From contig CM039462.1 in assembly GCA_022414725.1 (NCBI GenBank), forward strand, positions 177,684,639 through 177,748,638: a stretch of 64,000 nt of DNA, in the 5' to 3' direction. The stretch is from Microglena sp. YARC. Taxonomy: Eukaryota > Chlorophyta > Chlorophyceae > Chlamydomonadales > Chlamydomonadaceae. Below the pieces are notes generated by a model. It was given only the letters and a program-made list of their open reading frames with translations, was not told the origin of the DNA and made no database searches. The translations under genes were made by a program, and so were the position numbers. Each line of letters begins with the position of its first letter. The stretch's first letter is position 1. Below, in pieces: positions 1 through 9,789 of this stretch.

Positions 1-1016
1 CAGTTGAATTTCTAAGGTTTGCAAGTGCCGTGGAAGCAATCAAGCACTGGTCAAGCCCTTAAGTGACATGATCTGACAACTTCTTATGGAGCAGGTCCAA
101 ATAAGGCGAAGTTGAATCAGGGACTAAAAAGACAAGTTGAGCCAAACCAGAAGAGTTTCAAGTAATGCAGTCTGAAGTCACTTCAACACTGATTTGTAGC
201 CTTGATCCTTCCTTAGATATTTCCTCCAGGGAAGCCTCAGTCAAGCTGGGTAAATATCACCCCTGCAGGATTACTTTTCTTCCCAAGCAAATGCCTAGGT
301 AAGTCCAAAGCGATAGATGCGATATATTGAGAGGAATAGTCTGGCAAGCGCAAGTAATAACGCGAACCAGTGTGCAGAAGCTACGAAGTCTAAAATCGGA
401 TAGTCAGACGAGACAAGCACAAGATCTGGGTCGAAGAAAGACGATCTAGCTCTCGAATTACTCTTTGTTTCGAACTTGGTCAGCTGTGAGCAATAAAGAG
501 CCGCAGGGATTCGATGCACAGCAAGATGGCACAGGTAGCAAGAGAAGGGATGGCAAGGGGGGTGAGTTGAGGGTCTGAAAGTCAGTGCAGAACGAGAGGC
601 CGAACGAAATCGGAATTGACACAAAGACGATCATCTGCGAGCGAGCAACACACGAACTTGATCCGACGCACCATTGACTGTGAGTCTAATCTGACACTAG
701 TATGCTAATCTGAACCAAGTGATTCCTTTCGAGACGATGAAATGGCTTGTGACCAGGGAGAGCTTCAACTACGATTCTGGAAGCATACTAACGAAGTCAA
801 ATCGAGCAGCTAGGAATAGACAGCAATACGAATTGGTTCGATGCCCAGAACTGACTGGCCCCCTTAAAGATGTACAAGTACTTCGTCCCCTGTACACAAG
901 GCTCCTCCCTACAAGTTCCCTGCCGGCAAGTCACCTGCCAAATTCCCGTTCCCCACGCTGATAGTCATTCAGCTTTCAACCATATCACACCATCTCCATA
1001 TATATTAACTGCAGCC
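1..1016. other. unassigned upstream region
   Basis: No gene or recognised repeat family is visible here. A 109-codon minus-strand frame (295-624) has no domain or splice-site support. The last bases contain a TATATATTAA stretch just before the TOM9 start and could hold its promoter, which I cannot demonstrate. Confidence 0.3.
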
Positions 1017-2314
1017 ATGGATCTTGCCGTTGTCAACCAGACCGCCCTGTACGCTTCCAAGAAGCTTGCAGTCTCCTTCAAGAAGGCTGCGTGGATTTCC
1101 TGCACGACGCTGCTTGTGCTGCTTGTTCCACTGATCATCGAAATGGATCGCGAATCGCAGGTGTGAATCGCGTAGCATGTGATCTTGGCAGGTGCATTCA
1201 TCCTGCTCGACCCTGGTGGTTGCACCACATGTTCTGACCTTCATCATGCAGCACATCATTGTTTCAACCCCAAGAACCACGTTCCACTGCAAACAGAGCT
1301 GCGGTGAGCCATGCATAGCTGCATTGAGCCAGACATGAGCATTGAGCCAGCCATGCCGAGCTGCATTGAGCCAGGCATGAAATATGGGATGTCAGGTCTC
1401 ATTCCCAGCACCGTGCACGACCGAAATAAATACTCAAGCATTCACGCATCTAAATGTCCACTGTTGGTAGTGGTTTGTGTGTTTGTCATTCGGTGTGTTA
1501 TAGAAGCTGGGGTTGAATACTGCCATAACTTGATTACCCAAACATAGGGACCGGCATATCATATCATTCACATGATGTTGACCAAAGGCGTGTATGATAT
1601 CATACAAATTGCATCATATGACATTGTATATGAATGGTTACTTTAGCCTAGTCAGACTGCCGTCATCATATGATATCATATGATGACATGATATCACATT
1701 GCCGTTCCCTACCCATACTCTCAACCCAATGTGATGAGAATTGGAAATTAAATTATCTCTGTAGCACGAATTCAGGGCTTCGTCGGTAATTTGCTTGGGC
1801 CTAGTTCATCAGTGCTTGTTTTCACTGTAGCCCCTCATGATATCGAGGTTGAGCAAGTCCCTTAAGCCTATTTGGCTACCCCTGGACTGAAACATACCCA
1901 CATACTCTCCAACCCAACCCAGCCCTTACCCCTAACCCAAATGCGATCGTGCTTTTTTTGAAGACAAGGAATCAAACAGAAAAAAGTAAGATCATCACTA
2001 GGAAACCCTATTTGAAACCATCCACCCACTCACCATCCATCCACCCACCCACCCACCATCCACCCACCCACCATCCACCCACCCTCCCACCCACCCACCG
2101 ACCATCCACCCACCCTCCCATCCACCCACTCACCATCCATCCACCCACCCACCCACCCTCCCACCCACCATCCATCCATCCACCCACCCACCCACCCACT
2201 CTGACGCACCCACCCACCCACAACTCACCCACAACTGACCAACAAACTCTGATGCTTGCAGATCATGGATATGGAAAAGATGCAGATGAATGTTCTGACT
2301 GGTGGGGGCACAAG

Positions 2315-2385
<71 letters not shown>

Positions 2386-2614
2386 ACACAACTGACCAAC
2401 AAACTCTGATGCTTGCAGATCATGGAGATGGAAAAGGCCCAAATGAATGTTCTGGCCGGTGGGGGGCACAAGCAGACCCCTCACACACACACACACACAC
2501 ACACACACCACGCACACAACTGACCAACAAACTTTTATTCTCCCATATCATGGGGATGGAAAAGGCACAAATAAATATTAAAACCGGTGGGGCCCAAGCA
2601 GACCCCCCCCCCCC

Positions 2615-2647
<33 letters not shown>

Positions 2648-2928
2648 ACTCACACACCCCTCCCCCTCCCCCCCCCCACACACACACACACTGACCAACA
2701 CACTCTGATGCTTCCAGATCGTGCAGATTGAAAAGGCTCAAATGAATGTTCTGACCGGTGGTGGGTGCACAATCAGACCCCCCCCCCCCCACACACACAC
2801 ACACACACACACACACCACCACCCAACTGACCAACAAACTCTGATGCTTGCAGATCATGGAGATGGAAAAGGCACAAATGAACGTTCTAACTGGTGGTGC
2901 GCCTAGTGGGGCGCCTTCCTCGAGTTAG
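1017..2928 (+). CDS. TOM9: TOM9 (plant Tom22-like) subunit of the mitochondrial import receptor, two exons
   Basis: This is the small tail-anchored receptor subunit of the TOM complex in the mitochondrial outer membrane. Exon 1 is 1017-1160 (48 codons) and exon 2 is 2854-2928 (24 codons plus TAG), giving 72 residues. The core KKAAWISCTT followed by a hydrophobic span and PLIIEMDRE matches the transmembrane segment and following acidic stretch of plant TOM9; exon 2 continues MEMEKAQMN and ends in a Gly/Ala/Pro/Ser tail. Exon 1 ends CAG|GTGTGA and exon 2 follows GCTTGCAG; both are phase 0, so they join cleanly. The start ATG has a good context (GCAGCCATGG). It is shorter at the N terminus than the roughly 95-residue land-plant proteins, so an upstream exon remains possible. 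The 1.7-kb intron holds a MITE, a dispersed element, a minisatellite and four copies of the exon 2 5' edge. The family call follows from motif recognition; the splice structure is inferred. Confidence 0.75.
1547..1709. mobile_element. TA-flanked MITE (GGGAACGGCA family), intact copy
   Basis: The 163-bp unit starts GGGACCGGCATATC and ends with the inverse of GGGAACGGCAATG, giving imperfect 10-bp terminal inverted repeats. TA lies directly outside each end (1545-1546 and 1710-1711), as for Tc1/mariner-derived MITEs. The interior is rich in palindromic CATATGATATCATATG-type sequence. It sits in the TOM9 intron. Partial relatives lie near 5.9, 6.6-6.9, 55.5 and 56.4 kb. Confidence 0.6.
1755..1905. 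repeat. dispersed family 1 copy
   Basis: This copy starts near TAGCACGAATTC and ends AAGCCTATTTGGCTACCCCT followed by GGACTG. The same layout recurs at 5055-5215. Shorter or inverted copies lie near 7.57, 12.11, 12.29, 13.13, 16.5, 57.45 and 59.74 kb. The GGACTG end usually runs into a short tetranucleotide microsatellite. Confidence 0.55.
2028..2232. repeat. CACC/CATC minisatellite
   Basis: Tandem CCACCCAC and CATCCACC units fill this stretch of the TOM9 intron. The open frames across it are simple-sequence artefacts. Confidence 0.9.
2233..2853 (+). repeat. array of TOM9 exon 2 acceptor-side echoes
   Basis: Four units (about 2233-2395, 2396-2520, 2521-2692, 2693-2824) precede the true exon 2. 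Each repeats the 3' end of the intron (CTCTGATGCTTGCAG in the best copies), then about 45 bp matching the start of exon 2 (ATCATGGAGATGGAAAAGG), then GGTGGGGG and a poly-C plus (CA)n tract. Unit 3 has lost the CAG and unit 4 carries CTTCCAG. The intron is therefore largely built from copies of its own acceptor and the adjoining codons. Confidence 0.85.
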
Positions 2929-3600
2929 GAATGCCAACTACAACAGTGAAGGCCACAACACCACTGACGACCAGTGTGGCGCCTCCCTGAAGTTAGCTAG
3001 TGTTTCTGAAAGCCGATATGACAGGCATTCAAATGCAGCTGAAAGCTTTGGGCTTGCCCCAGTGGCTGTATAATGGAGCTGGCAGGAAGCTGTCACGAGT
3101 AGCCCGGAAAGAAACATTGAAGGCCGCTACACCACTGAAGACCTTTGTGGCGCCTCCCTGAAGCTAGCTAGTGTGTCTGAAAGTGGCAGGCATTCAAATG
3201 CAGCTGAATGCTTTAGGCTTTCCCCAGTTGCTGGATGATAGAGCTGGCAGGAAGCTGCCATGAGTGGCCCCAAAAGATACATCAAAGGCCACTACACCAC
3301 TGAAGACCTGTGTGGCGCCTCCCTGAAGTTAGGTCTTCCTGCTATGCCTAGCAGCTTCTTGGCAGCTCCGTTCACCCACTCTTGAAGCAAACCTGAAGCT
3401 GGCTAGTGATGATTCCAGATCATGGCGTAGCAGCTTCTTGGCAGCTCCTTTTCCCCGCCCTTGGATCAAACCTGAAGCTGGCTAGTGCGTCTAAAAGCAG
3501 ACATGGCGGGCATTCCAATGCAGCTGACAGCTTGGCATGGCCCAACTGGCAGCCTGGCATGGCCCAGCTGGATTAGACAATTTAAAGGCTTGTCTAGGTC
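2929..3600 (+). repeat. about 170-190 bp repeats downstream of TOM9
   Basis: Three units carry GTGGCGCCTCCCTGAAG followed by TTAG or CTAG, then CATTCAAATGCAGCTGAA and a GCCCCAGTGGCTG block. The first motif resembles the last codons and stop of TOM9 exon 2 (GGGGCGCCTTCCTCGAG then TTAG), so these may be echoes of the gene's 3' end. Related sequence recurs near 7290-7380 and 13330-13490. Confidence 0.6.
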
Positions 3601-3769
3601 AATTTGGGGCTAATGGCATCCATGCGCTCTTCGGGGGGGTGGGGGGGGGAGATTTATTTGCTGTGTTCTGCAGGGGCTGAGAGTGGGGGGCTGGCAGCCG
3701 CCCATGCGATCCACATCGCTGAGCTACCAGAGAGGGGGGGTGACTACGAGAGATTCGCTTTCTAGTTGT

Positions 3770-3925
3770 GGATTGGATTGAATTTTTACATGGTTTTTCG
3801 ATAAACTCTGGGCTGCTCACCGTCTTCCAAGGCCAAGTCCCCCCCCATGCGATACCCATGGAAACCAGGGAGCATACTGAGCGGCTTAGACCCCCTACGA
3901 GCTCTGTAGCAGGGTAGTTCAAAAA
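3770..3925 (+). repeat. dispersed family 2 copy
   Basis: After a short GGATTGGATT tract comes TTTACATGGTTTTTCG, then CTGGGCTGCTCACCGTCTT, GCGATACCCATGGAAACC and GAGCATACTGAGCGG. The same ordered blocks appear near 4325-4435, 7885-7935, 8706-8830 and 56780-56910, with fragments near 18040-18140 and 59820-59880. Confidence 0.6.
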
Positions 3926-3956
3926 GCTGCGCCATACGTCTCAGGCGCTGCTTTTG

Positions 3957-4262
3957 GACGGTCCGTTATGTCTCAGATGCAGATCTCAGAACTGGGTGCG
4001 TCTCAAGATGCAGATCTCGGATCTGGGTGCGTCTCGAGATGCAGATCTCGGAACTGGGTGCGTCTCAAGTTTCAGATCTCGGATCTGGGTGCGTCTCAAG
4101 ATGCAGATCTTTGAACTGGGTGCGTCTCAAGTTTCGGATCTCGGATCTGGGTGCGTCTGAAGATGCAGATCTCGGAACAGGGTGGGTCTCGATGTGCAGA
4201 TCTCGGAACTGGGTGCGTCTTTAGATGCAGATATCAGAACTGGGTGCGTCTCGAGGTGCAGA
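3957..4262 (+). repeat. 31-bp tandem repeat
   Basis: About ten units of TGCAGATCTCGGA plus ACTGGGTGCGTCTC, with spacing of 31 bp measured between GGGTGCG motifs at 3994 and 4025. Confidence 0.85.
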
Positions 4263-4324
4263 ACTTGGAGTCCCCCTAAACAGCCCTGCTCTGTGGGCGT
4301 GGGGCCATGTAGTCCCCACAGGTC

Positions 4325-4435
4325 TGAATTTGAATTTGAATTGTTACATGTTTTTTCAGCCAACTCTGGGCTGCTCACTGTCTTAAGATTCCAAGCCCCC
4401 CCCTGTGTGATACCCACAGAAACTGGGGACTGGTC
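4325..4435 (+). repeat. dispersed family 2 copy
   Basis: A GAATTT microsatellite leads into TGTTACATGTTTTTTCAGCC, CTGGGCTGCTCACTGTCTT and GATACCCACAGAAACTGGGG, the ordered blocks of family 2. Confidence 0.6.
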
Positions 4436-4790
4436 ACGCACAGGTCACGTGGGCAGGTCACTCACAGGTCACGGGGACAGGCGACTCACAGGTCACGGGT
4501 ACAGGTCACACACAGGTCACGGGGACAGGCCACTCACAGGTCACGGGGACAGGTCACACACAGGTCATGGGGACAGGTCACTCACAGGTCACGGGGACAG
4601 GCCACTAACAGGTCACGGGTACAGGTCACACACAGGTCATGGGGACAGGTCACTCACAGGTCACGGGGACAGGCCACTCACAGGTCACGGGGACAGGTCA
4701 CGCACAGGTCACGTGGGCAGGTCACTCACAGGTCACGGGGACAGGCCACTCACAGGTCATGGGGACAGGTCACACACAGGTCTGGGTGCA
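4436..4790 (+). repeat. 24-bp tandem repeat
   Basis: Repeated CAGGTCACGGGGACAGG plus CACTCA, about 14 units. The frames it keeps open (for example 4182-4805) are translations of this repeat. Confidence 0.85.
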
Positions 4791-5054
4791 GTCAGCCTGC
4801 AATAATGAACGCATCCCATATGTCGACCAAATCACCACATAATCTGTACAGTCATGTAGCCATACCAGGGTGAAGCCCAATTAAGTGTGGTTCAAAGCGT
4901 ACACACTGTACTTATCTTATAACTGTATAATCGGCTGTATTTCAGACTGAGACATGCCATAATTCTAACAAGGCATTTCGTGAGAGTACATGAATGGAGC
5001 GTGTACTGATGAGTACATGGTGCTCAAGTAAAATAAAAAGGAAAATAAAAGTAA

Positions 5055-5215
5055 ATAATCTGTGTAGCACGAGCTCCGGGCCCCGTCGTTTGCAGTTTGT
5101 CGGGGTTCAGTTCAACAGTGCTTGTTTTGTATTCAGCCCCTCCCAATATTGAGGGTGGGCAAGTATATTTAGCCTATTTGGCTTCGTCTGTACCGCTAGG
5201 CTGTACAAACACACA
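5055..5215 (+). repeat. dispersed family 1 copy
   Basis: Starts TGTAGCACGAGCTCC and ends TTTAGCCTATTTGGCTTCG, diverged from the 1755-1905 copy, and runs into CA-rich sequence. Confidence 0.5.
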
Positions 5216-5529
5216 CATGCTGTGCACATGCTGCTTACAGACTTGCCTCGCCCCTCCACAGTGCCCAATATGTTTGATGCTTCATGAGCATTTTATTTTC
5301 TTGCGAGAGCTGGCGAGAGTTAATGTAAATATATCAATACTGGTAGTACGCCTTACTACGAGGCGTGAGGTTGAGGGGGGCAACCCGTTTGCTTGCACTA
5401 GGGCCAAACCACCAATTGCAAACGCTGAGATGTGCGGTGTCGAACCCGAATCATCGTAATGTGCTACTTTAAGTTGGACTTGGTTACATTGCTCTAACAT
5501 TTAAGGCTGCTCTCCGTCTTTGGCAGTAA

Positions 5530-5645
5530 CCTATTACAACATGCTACATTACATTACTTGTTAAAGTCTGCTTGAATTGCGAGGGTGTATGAGACTCTGT
5601 GCTTTGAACAAAAAGAAAAAAGCACCCACAGGGGTGTGTCGAGGA
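5530..5645 (+). repeat. dispersed family 3 copy
   Basis: A short (ATTAC)n tract leads into AAGTCTGCTTGAAT, GCGAGGGTGTATGAGACTCT, then an A-rich AAAAAGAAAAA stretch. Copies recur at 16280-16375 and, inverted, at 17690-17830, each beside the same pentanucleotide. Confidence 0.6.
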
Positions 5646-5909
5646 CAAACAAACCAAACTCCCAACCACCGTTTTGGTGGCGTACATATGTCAATATATG
5701 GAGAAACAGAGTGTGGCAAAGGTCTTCAAGCTGGGGCTGCAAAAAAGATTGCTGTTCAATTTTCCAGCCTCAGGCTATCTCAATCGAATTTCATAACTCT
5801 TACCCCCTCTCGCCAGTTCATCCACCAATGTTATCTTTCTTGTACCCTTCTATGCTAGTTAATTCGGTGGTTACATAATCAAGGCAGGTCTGCGTTGTAT
5901 GTGCGTTGT

Positions 5910-5965
5910 ATGCAGGGAACGGCAATGTGATGTCATGTCATCATACGATATCATCTGATGGAGAG
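5910..5965. mobile_element. MITE fragment (GGGAACGGCA family)
   Basis: GGGAACGGCAATGTGATG followed by a CATACGATATCATC palindromic stretch matches one end of the 1547-1709 element. The other end is missing. Confidence 0.45.
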
Positions 5966-6429
5966 AGGGTTCGTTACATAAACTCAGCGAATCACTACCG
6001 AGACTGGATAGCAGCACAGCCTGCCGACCATACAACTTTATAGCACGGAAGCACGAGGGTTTTGAAGGCATCCCCACAAACCTGAAAACAAACTAGGTCA
6101 AGTCCAACAAAGGGAAACAAACTAGAGGCGGAAAGGGGAGGGATGCAAAGGTATGCCATCCAGAACACCAAGCCCACCAACCACAAGAGAGGAAGGCCGA
6201 ACTAAAAGAACTAAAAAACACCCAAGGGCATGCACTATGAGCACCTTAATATGCAGCGATAATGCCCTCAAAGGAAGAAAGCACAAGTCAACCCGACACA
6301 ACCAACTTGCAGTAGAGGACCGGGGAGCCAAGGATGATAAGTTATCATTGATAACCATAGACACCCCATGAAGGAAAGGGGGAGTAGAGATCTGATTAGA
6401 TTACAAGGGGGGCATGTCCTAGCAGTGAA

Positions 6430-6560
6430 ACAACACCGCCATTAAGTCGGACTCGAGAAACCACCCGCCGTCTTCCGGCAGCGGGGCTCGAACTCCGGTC
6501 GCCGAAGCCTTAACGACCGGGTCTGGACCAGACCGCCCTCCAGACTGGGCTGATCTGATG
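6430..6560 (-). other. tRNA-like promoter remnant
   Basis: On the minus strand GAGTTCGAGCCCC fits a Pol III B-box and TGGTCCAGACCC could be a degenerate A-box. I could not fold a convincing cloverleaf. It may be the head of a second SINE family or chance. Confidence 0.2.
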
Positions 6561-6569
6561 CCGGCAGTC

Positions 6570-6912
6570 TGGCTATGCTAAAATTACCATTTATATACAA
6601 TATCATATGATGCATACTAGCCCCTTTCAGTGATATACATTGCTCTGGTGGTAGACCGAATCACTCTGAGGACGAACAGTCGGGGGTTCGATTCCCCCTA
6701 CGGTCGCTCATAGCGTTGCAGGTCGTCGTCAACCGCGATGGTAGCTTGTCCAGTTGAGGTAGAAGACCGCTCTCTACCCGCGCACGACGGGTTCCCTTAA
6801 CACCACGCCTCACCAAGCTTCATTACTATCTTTTATGATGCAAATTGCATGATTTCCTATGATGCCATACTCGCCTTTGGTCAAAATCATACGATATACC
6901 GTTCCCTAGTTG
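6570..6912 (-). mobile_element. MITE copy interrupted by a SINE
   Basis: The left part (6570-6614) and right part (6834-6912) both match the inverse of the 1547-1709 element, including CGCCTTTGGTCA and a terminal CCGTTCCC followed by TA. The middle is replaced by the SINE at 6615-6833. Confidence 0.55.
6615..6833 (+). mobile_element. tRNA-derived SINE
   Basis: The 9-bp sequence TATGATGCA flanks this 219-bp insert on both sides (6606-6614 and 6834-6842), a target-site duplication inside a MITE. The head has an A-box-like CTGGTGGTAGACCG and a perfect B-box GGGTTCGATTCCC. The body contains CGCGATGGTAGCTTGTCCAG, GTAGAAGACCG and TTAACACCACGCCTCACCA. These body blocks recur in the same order in the minus-strand copy at 14880-15075. 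The element is non-coding and would depend on a LINE for mobility. Confidence 0.6.
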
Positions 6913-7169
6913 TACGGCTCTTCGCAGTCTCGGCTAAAGGCCTTAGCCCAAGGCTAAAACGGTGTGTACGATTTTGTGTCGTGGCAACGATAGTCCACAT
7001 ACAACCGTTCAAGACACAAGGTATTCCGATAATCTGACGTTGCAGGGCAGCATGAAAATACCAGAATACTCCGTAAAGATAGCCACGCAGGAAAGGTGTT
7101 TTTTTGAATTGAATTTGTTTTTGAATTTTTTTTTTTTTAATTGAATTGAATCAAAACTAGTCAAAGACA

Positions 7170-7700
7170 CACAGGGGGGGGGGGGGGGTATTTAGGACTA
7201 CAGTCGCCAGCATGAATGTATGTGTATATATTTTTACAGTCTAGGGGGTGCCAAATGGGCCAAAGGGACTTGCCCAACCTAAAAAACAGGAATTCGAATG
7301 CAGCTGAATGCTTTGGGCTTGCCCCAGTGTCTGGATAATGGAGCTGGCGGGAAGCTGCCACGATTACCCCCAAAAGAAACAGTGACAGAAGCCCATCACC
7401 AGTAGAAGACCATCACACGTGGGGGACTTTCCTCGATCCCTATGTCCACTGCTTCTTGGTTTCCTGCTCATATAAAAAATGCGAAGAAATATAATTGTAT
7501 GTTGTCACAGTCTAAGGGGTCTGAAGCACCCTATTCTGCACCCCTACCACCCAGAATGCACCCTTTCAAGTCAGAATGTTTGTAGGTATGTCCAGGGGCA
7601 GGCCCAATAGGCCCAAGGGACTTGCCAGTAGAAGCCCATTATAAGTAGGAGGCTTTCCTCAAGCCCTCTGTCCACTGCTTCCTGGTGTACTGCTCAGGCG
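7170..7700. repeat. dispersed repeat fragments
   Basis: A G run (7175-7190) is followed by GTCTAGGGGGTGCC, a GGGCTTGCCCCAGTG block like that at 3050, and a family 1-like GTCCAGGGGCAGGCCC near 7589. No gene is visible. Confidence 0.4.
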
Positions 7701-7799
7701 TCATGTAGTCTGGGTCCATGTACGCGCGATGGCTGAATTCAAAGCAATCCAGACAGAGGCACTCACTCTCCCAGTGCTTCTTTCCCCTGTGGATTGGAT

Positions 7800-8110
7800 T
7801 GGATTTGGTTGTATGGTATGGTATGGTATGTTATGGTATGGTATGGGTTGGGATGTGAATGGACTGGAGTGGAGTGGAGTGGATTGTTACATGGTTTTCC
7901 AGCCGACACTGGGCTGCTCACCGCCTTCCAATTCCAAGTAATATTCTAAGCAATCCAGATAGAGGCACTCACTCTCCCAGTTCTTCTCCCCCCCCCTGTA
8001 CATGGGATGGGATGGGATGGGATGGGGATGGGGATGGGGATGGGGATGGAATGGGATGGAATGGAATGGAATGGGATGGGATGGGATGGGATGGGATGGG
8101 ATAAGAGGGT
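7800..8110 (+). repeat. pentanucleotide microsatellites around a family 2 fragment
   Basis: (TATGG)n at about 7808-7850 and (GGAGT)n at 7862-7883 lead into the family 2 block TTGTTACATGGTTTTCCAGC. A second cluster of (GGGAT)n and GGGGAT hexamers spans 8005-8100. Confidence 0.85.
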
Positions 8111-8167
8111 ATGGTATGAGAAGGGATGGTATATGATGCATTGTATGGGATGGTATGCATTTGTTGG

Positions 8168-8705
8168 GATCAGATGCATTGGATTGGATTTGATTGGATT
8201 GGATTGGATTAAATTTGATTTGATTGGATTAAATTGGATTAAATTGGATTTGATTTGATTTGATTTGATTTGATTAAATTGGATTGGATTAAATTGGATT
8301 TGATTGGATTTGATTTGGTTTGATTGGATTAAATTTGATTTGATTGGATTAAATTGGATTAAATTGGATTGGATTTGATTTGATTTGATTTAATTTGATT
8401 TGATTAAATTGGATTGGATTGGATTGGATTGGATTTGATTTGATTAAATTGGATTGGATTGGATTGGATTGATTTGATTTGATTGGGTTGGATTTGATTT
8501 GATTTGATTTGATTTGATTTGATTGGATTGGATTGGATTGAAATGGATTAAATTGGATTGGATTGGATTGGATTGGATTTGAATTGATTTGATTTGATTT
8601 GATTGAATTGGATTGGATTGGATTGAATTGGATTAAATTGGATTGGATTGGATTGGATTAAATTGGATTGGATTAAATTGGATTGGATTTAATTGGATTG
8701 GATTG
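8168..8705 (+). repeat. (GGATT)n / (TGATT)n / (AAATT)n satellite
   Basis: About 540 bp of nearly pure pentanucleotides with interspersed GATTT, GGATT and AAATT variants. It ends directly at the family 2 copy that begins AGTTACATAGTTTCCAGC. Confidence 0.95.
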
Positions 8706-8835
8706 GATAGTTACATAGTTTCCAGCAAAATCTGGGCTGCTCACTGTTTCAAATGCCCTATATTGTGATATAGTAATAGAAACTGGGGAGCATAGTAAGC
8801 GGGTCAGAAATTTTGAAGTTGTAGTCCCCCTGTAA
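8706..8835 (+). repeat. dispersed family 2 copy
   Basis: Contains AGTTACATAGTTTCC, CTGGGCTGCTCACTG, AAACTGGGGAGCATAG and TAAGCGGGTCAG, starting immediately after the pentanucleotide satellite. Confidence 0.6.
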
Positions 8836-8944
8836 GTGTAGGCATATATTACATTAGAACATATATGATAGGGAGTAGGGGGGGGGGGTGAAGAGGTGGG
8901 GGGGAGAGGGAGCAGTCTTGCTTTACTCCCGTTTACTCACTCCC

Positions 8945-8945
8945 T

Positions 8946-9022
<77 letters not shown>

Positions 9023-9046
9023 GCCTGTCTGTTTTTCCTGCCTGCC

Positions 9047-9083
<37 letters not shown>

Positions 9084-9214
9084 GTCTGTCTGTCTGTCTG
9101 CCTGTCTGTATATCCCTCTCTATAAATTTGTTTGTTTGCATGTTTATAGAAACCGCAGAAAAACTGTCCATCCGTCCGTCCGTCCATCCGTCCGTCCGTC
9201 GGCCCGTCCGTCTG

Positions 9215-9247
<33 letters not shown>

Positions 9248-9248
9248 G
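8945..9248 (+). repeat. (CTGT)n, (CCGT)n and (CTAT)n microsatellites
   Basis: Long (TGTC)n runs at about 8946-9110, (CCGT)n at 9168-9212 and (CTAT)n at 9225-9247. The Cys/Leu/Ser and Thr/Asp/Arg/Gln frames on either strand are artefacts. Confidence 0.95.
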
Positions 9249-9484
9249 CATATCCCTCTCTATATATTGTTTTTGTTGCTTGTCTAAAGATACAGCAGAA
9301 AAACAGCAAATCGTATACAAGCAGTTTGGCTCACCGACACCAAGTTTAGGGGAAATAGTGATCCTTCATGTTTTTCTTATACATTAATTCTCTTACATAA
9401 ATATTTATTATATGAGGTACCATATATTGATTAATTACCTTAATATTAATATTATATAGATATTATATAAGTATATCGACTTAC

Positions 9485-9571
9485 CGACACCAAGTTTGAG
9501 AGAAGTAGTGCTCCTTTGTGTTTTTAGAGCCGCAAGCAAGGCACTCCGGGAAGTCCTCATTGCACTTCCAC
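9485..9571 (-). CDS. internal exon B of an unrecognised cysteine-rich protein
   Basis: On the minus strand CTGACTGCAG precedes an 87-nt open segment that ends at a consensus donor CG|GTAAGT. It encodes WKCNEDFPECLACGS and then KNTKEHYFSQTWCR, with cysteines spaced like a small zinc-binding fold. Its first base completes the split codon left by exon A (11679-11761), giving ...EEWAAR followed by WKCNED. Two upstream copies of its 5' edge lie at 9795-9870 and 10320-10398. I do not recognise the family. Coding status is inferred from phase agreement, splice sites and composition. Confidence 0.55.
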
Positions 9572-9789
9572 CTGCAGTCAGTTTAGGTTGGCTTGATAAC
9601 ATAGCCTGCCAGGCTTCAGGATGCCCGAACAGGGCAAACAGGCCTAAACAGCCCAACACAGCCCAACACAGCCCAAACATGATTACCGTGGTGACTATGA
9701 CTAGCTTAAATGTGTTGCCCCTGTTTTTTGTTTGTTTGGGGGAAATAGTGCTTGCTTGCTCCTTCATTTTGATTTTGCCCCTATTTTTT

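Noticed and set aside
4182..4842. 207-codon plus-strand frame of Thr/Gly/His/Asp repeats
   Set aside because: Translation of the 24-bp tandem repeat, preceded by the 31-bp repeat and a family 2 fragment.
6650..6720. Functional tRNA gene at the B-box GGGTTCGATTCCC
   Set aside because: The acceptor arm does not pair and the same non-tRNA body follows at 14.9 kb, so it is a SINE head.
8888..9387. Frames of 153-163 codons rich in Cys, Leu, Ser and Val, and antisense Thr/Asp/Arg/Gln frames
   Set aside because: Translation of (CTGT)n.
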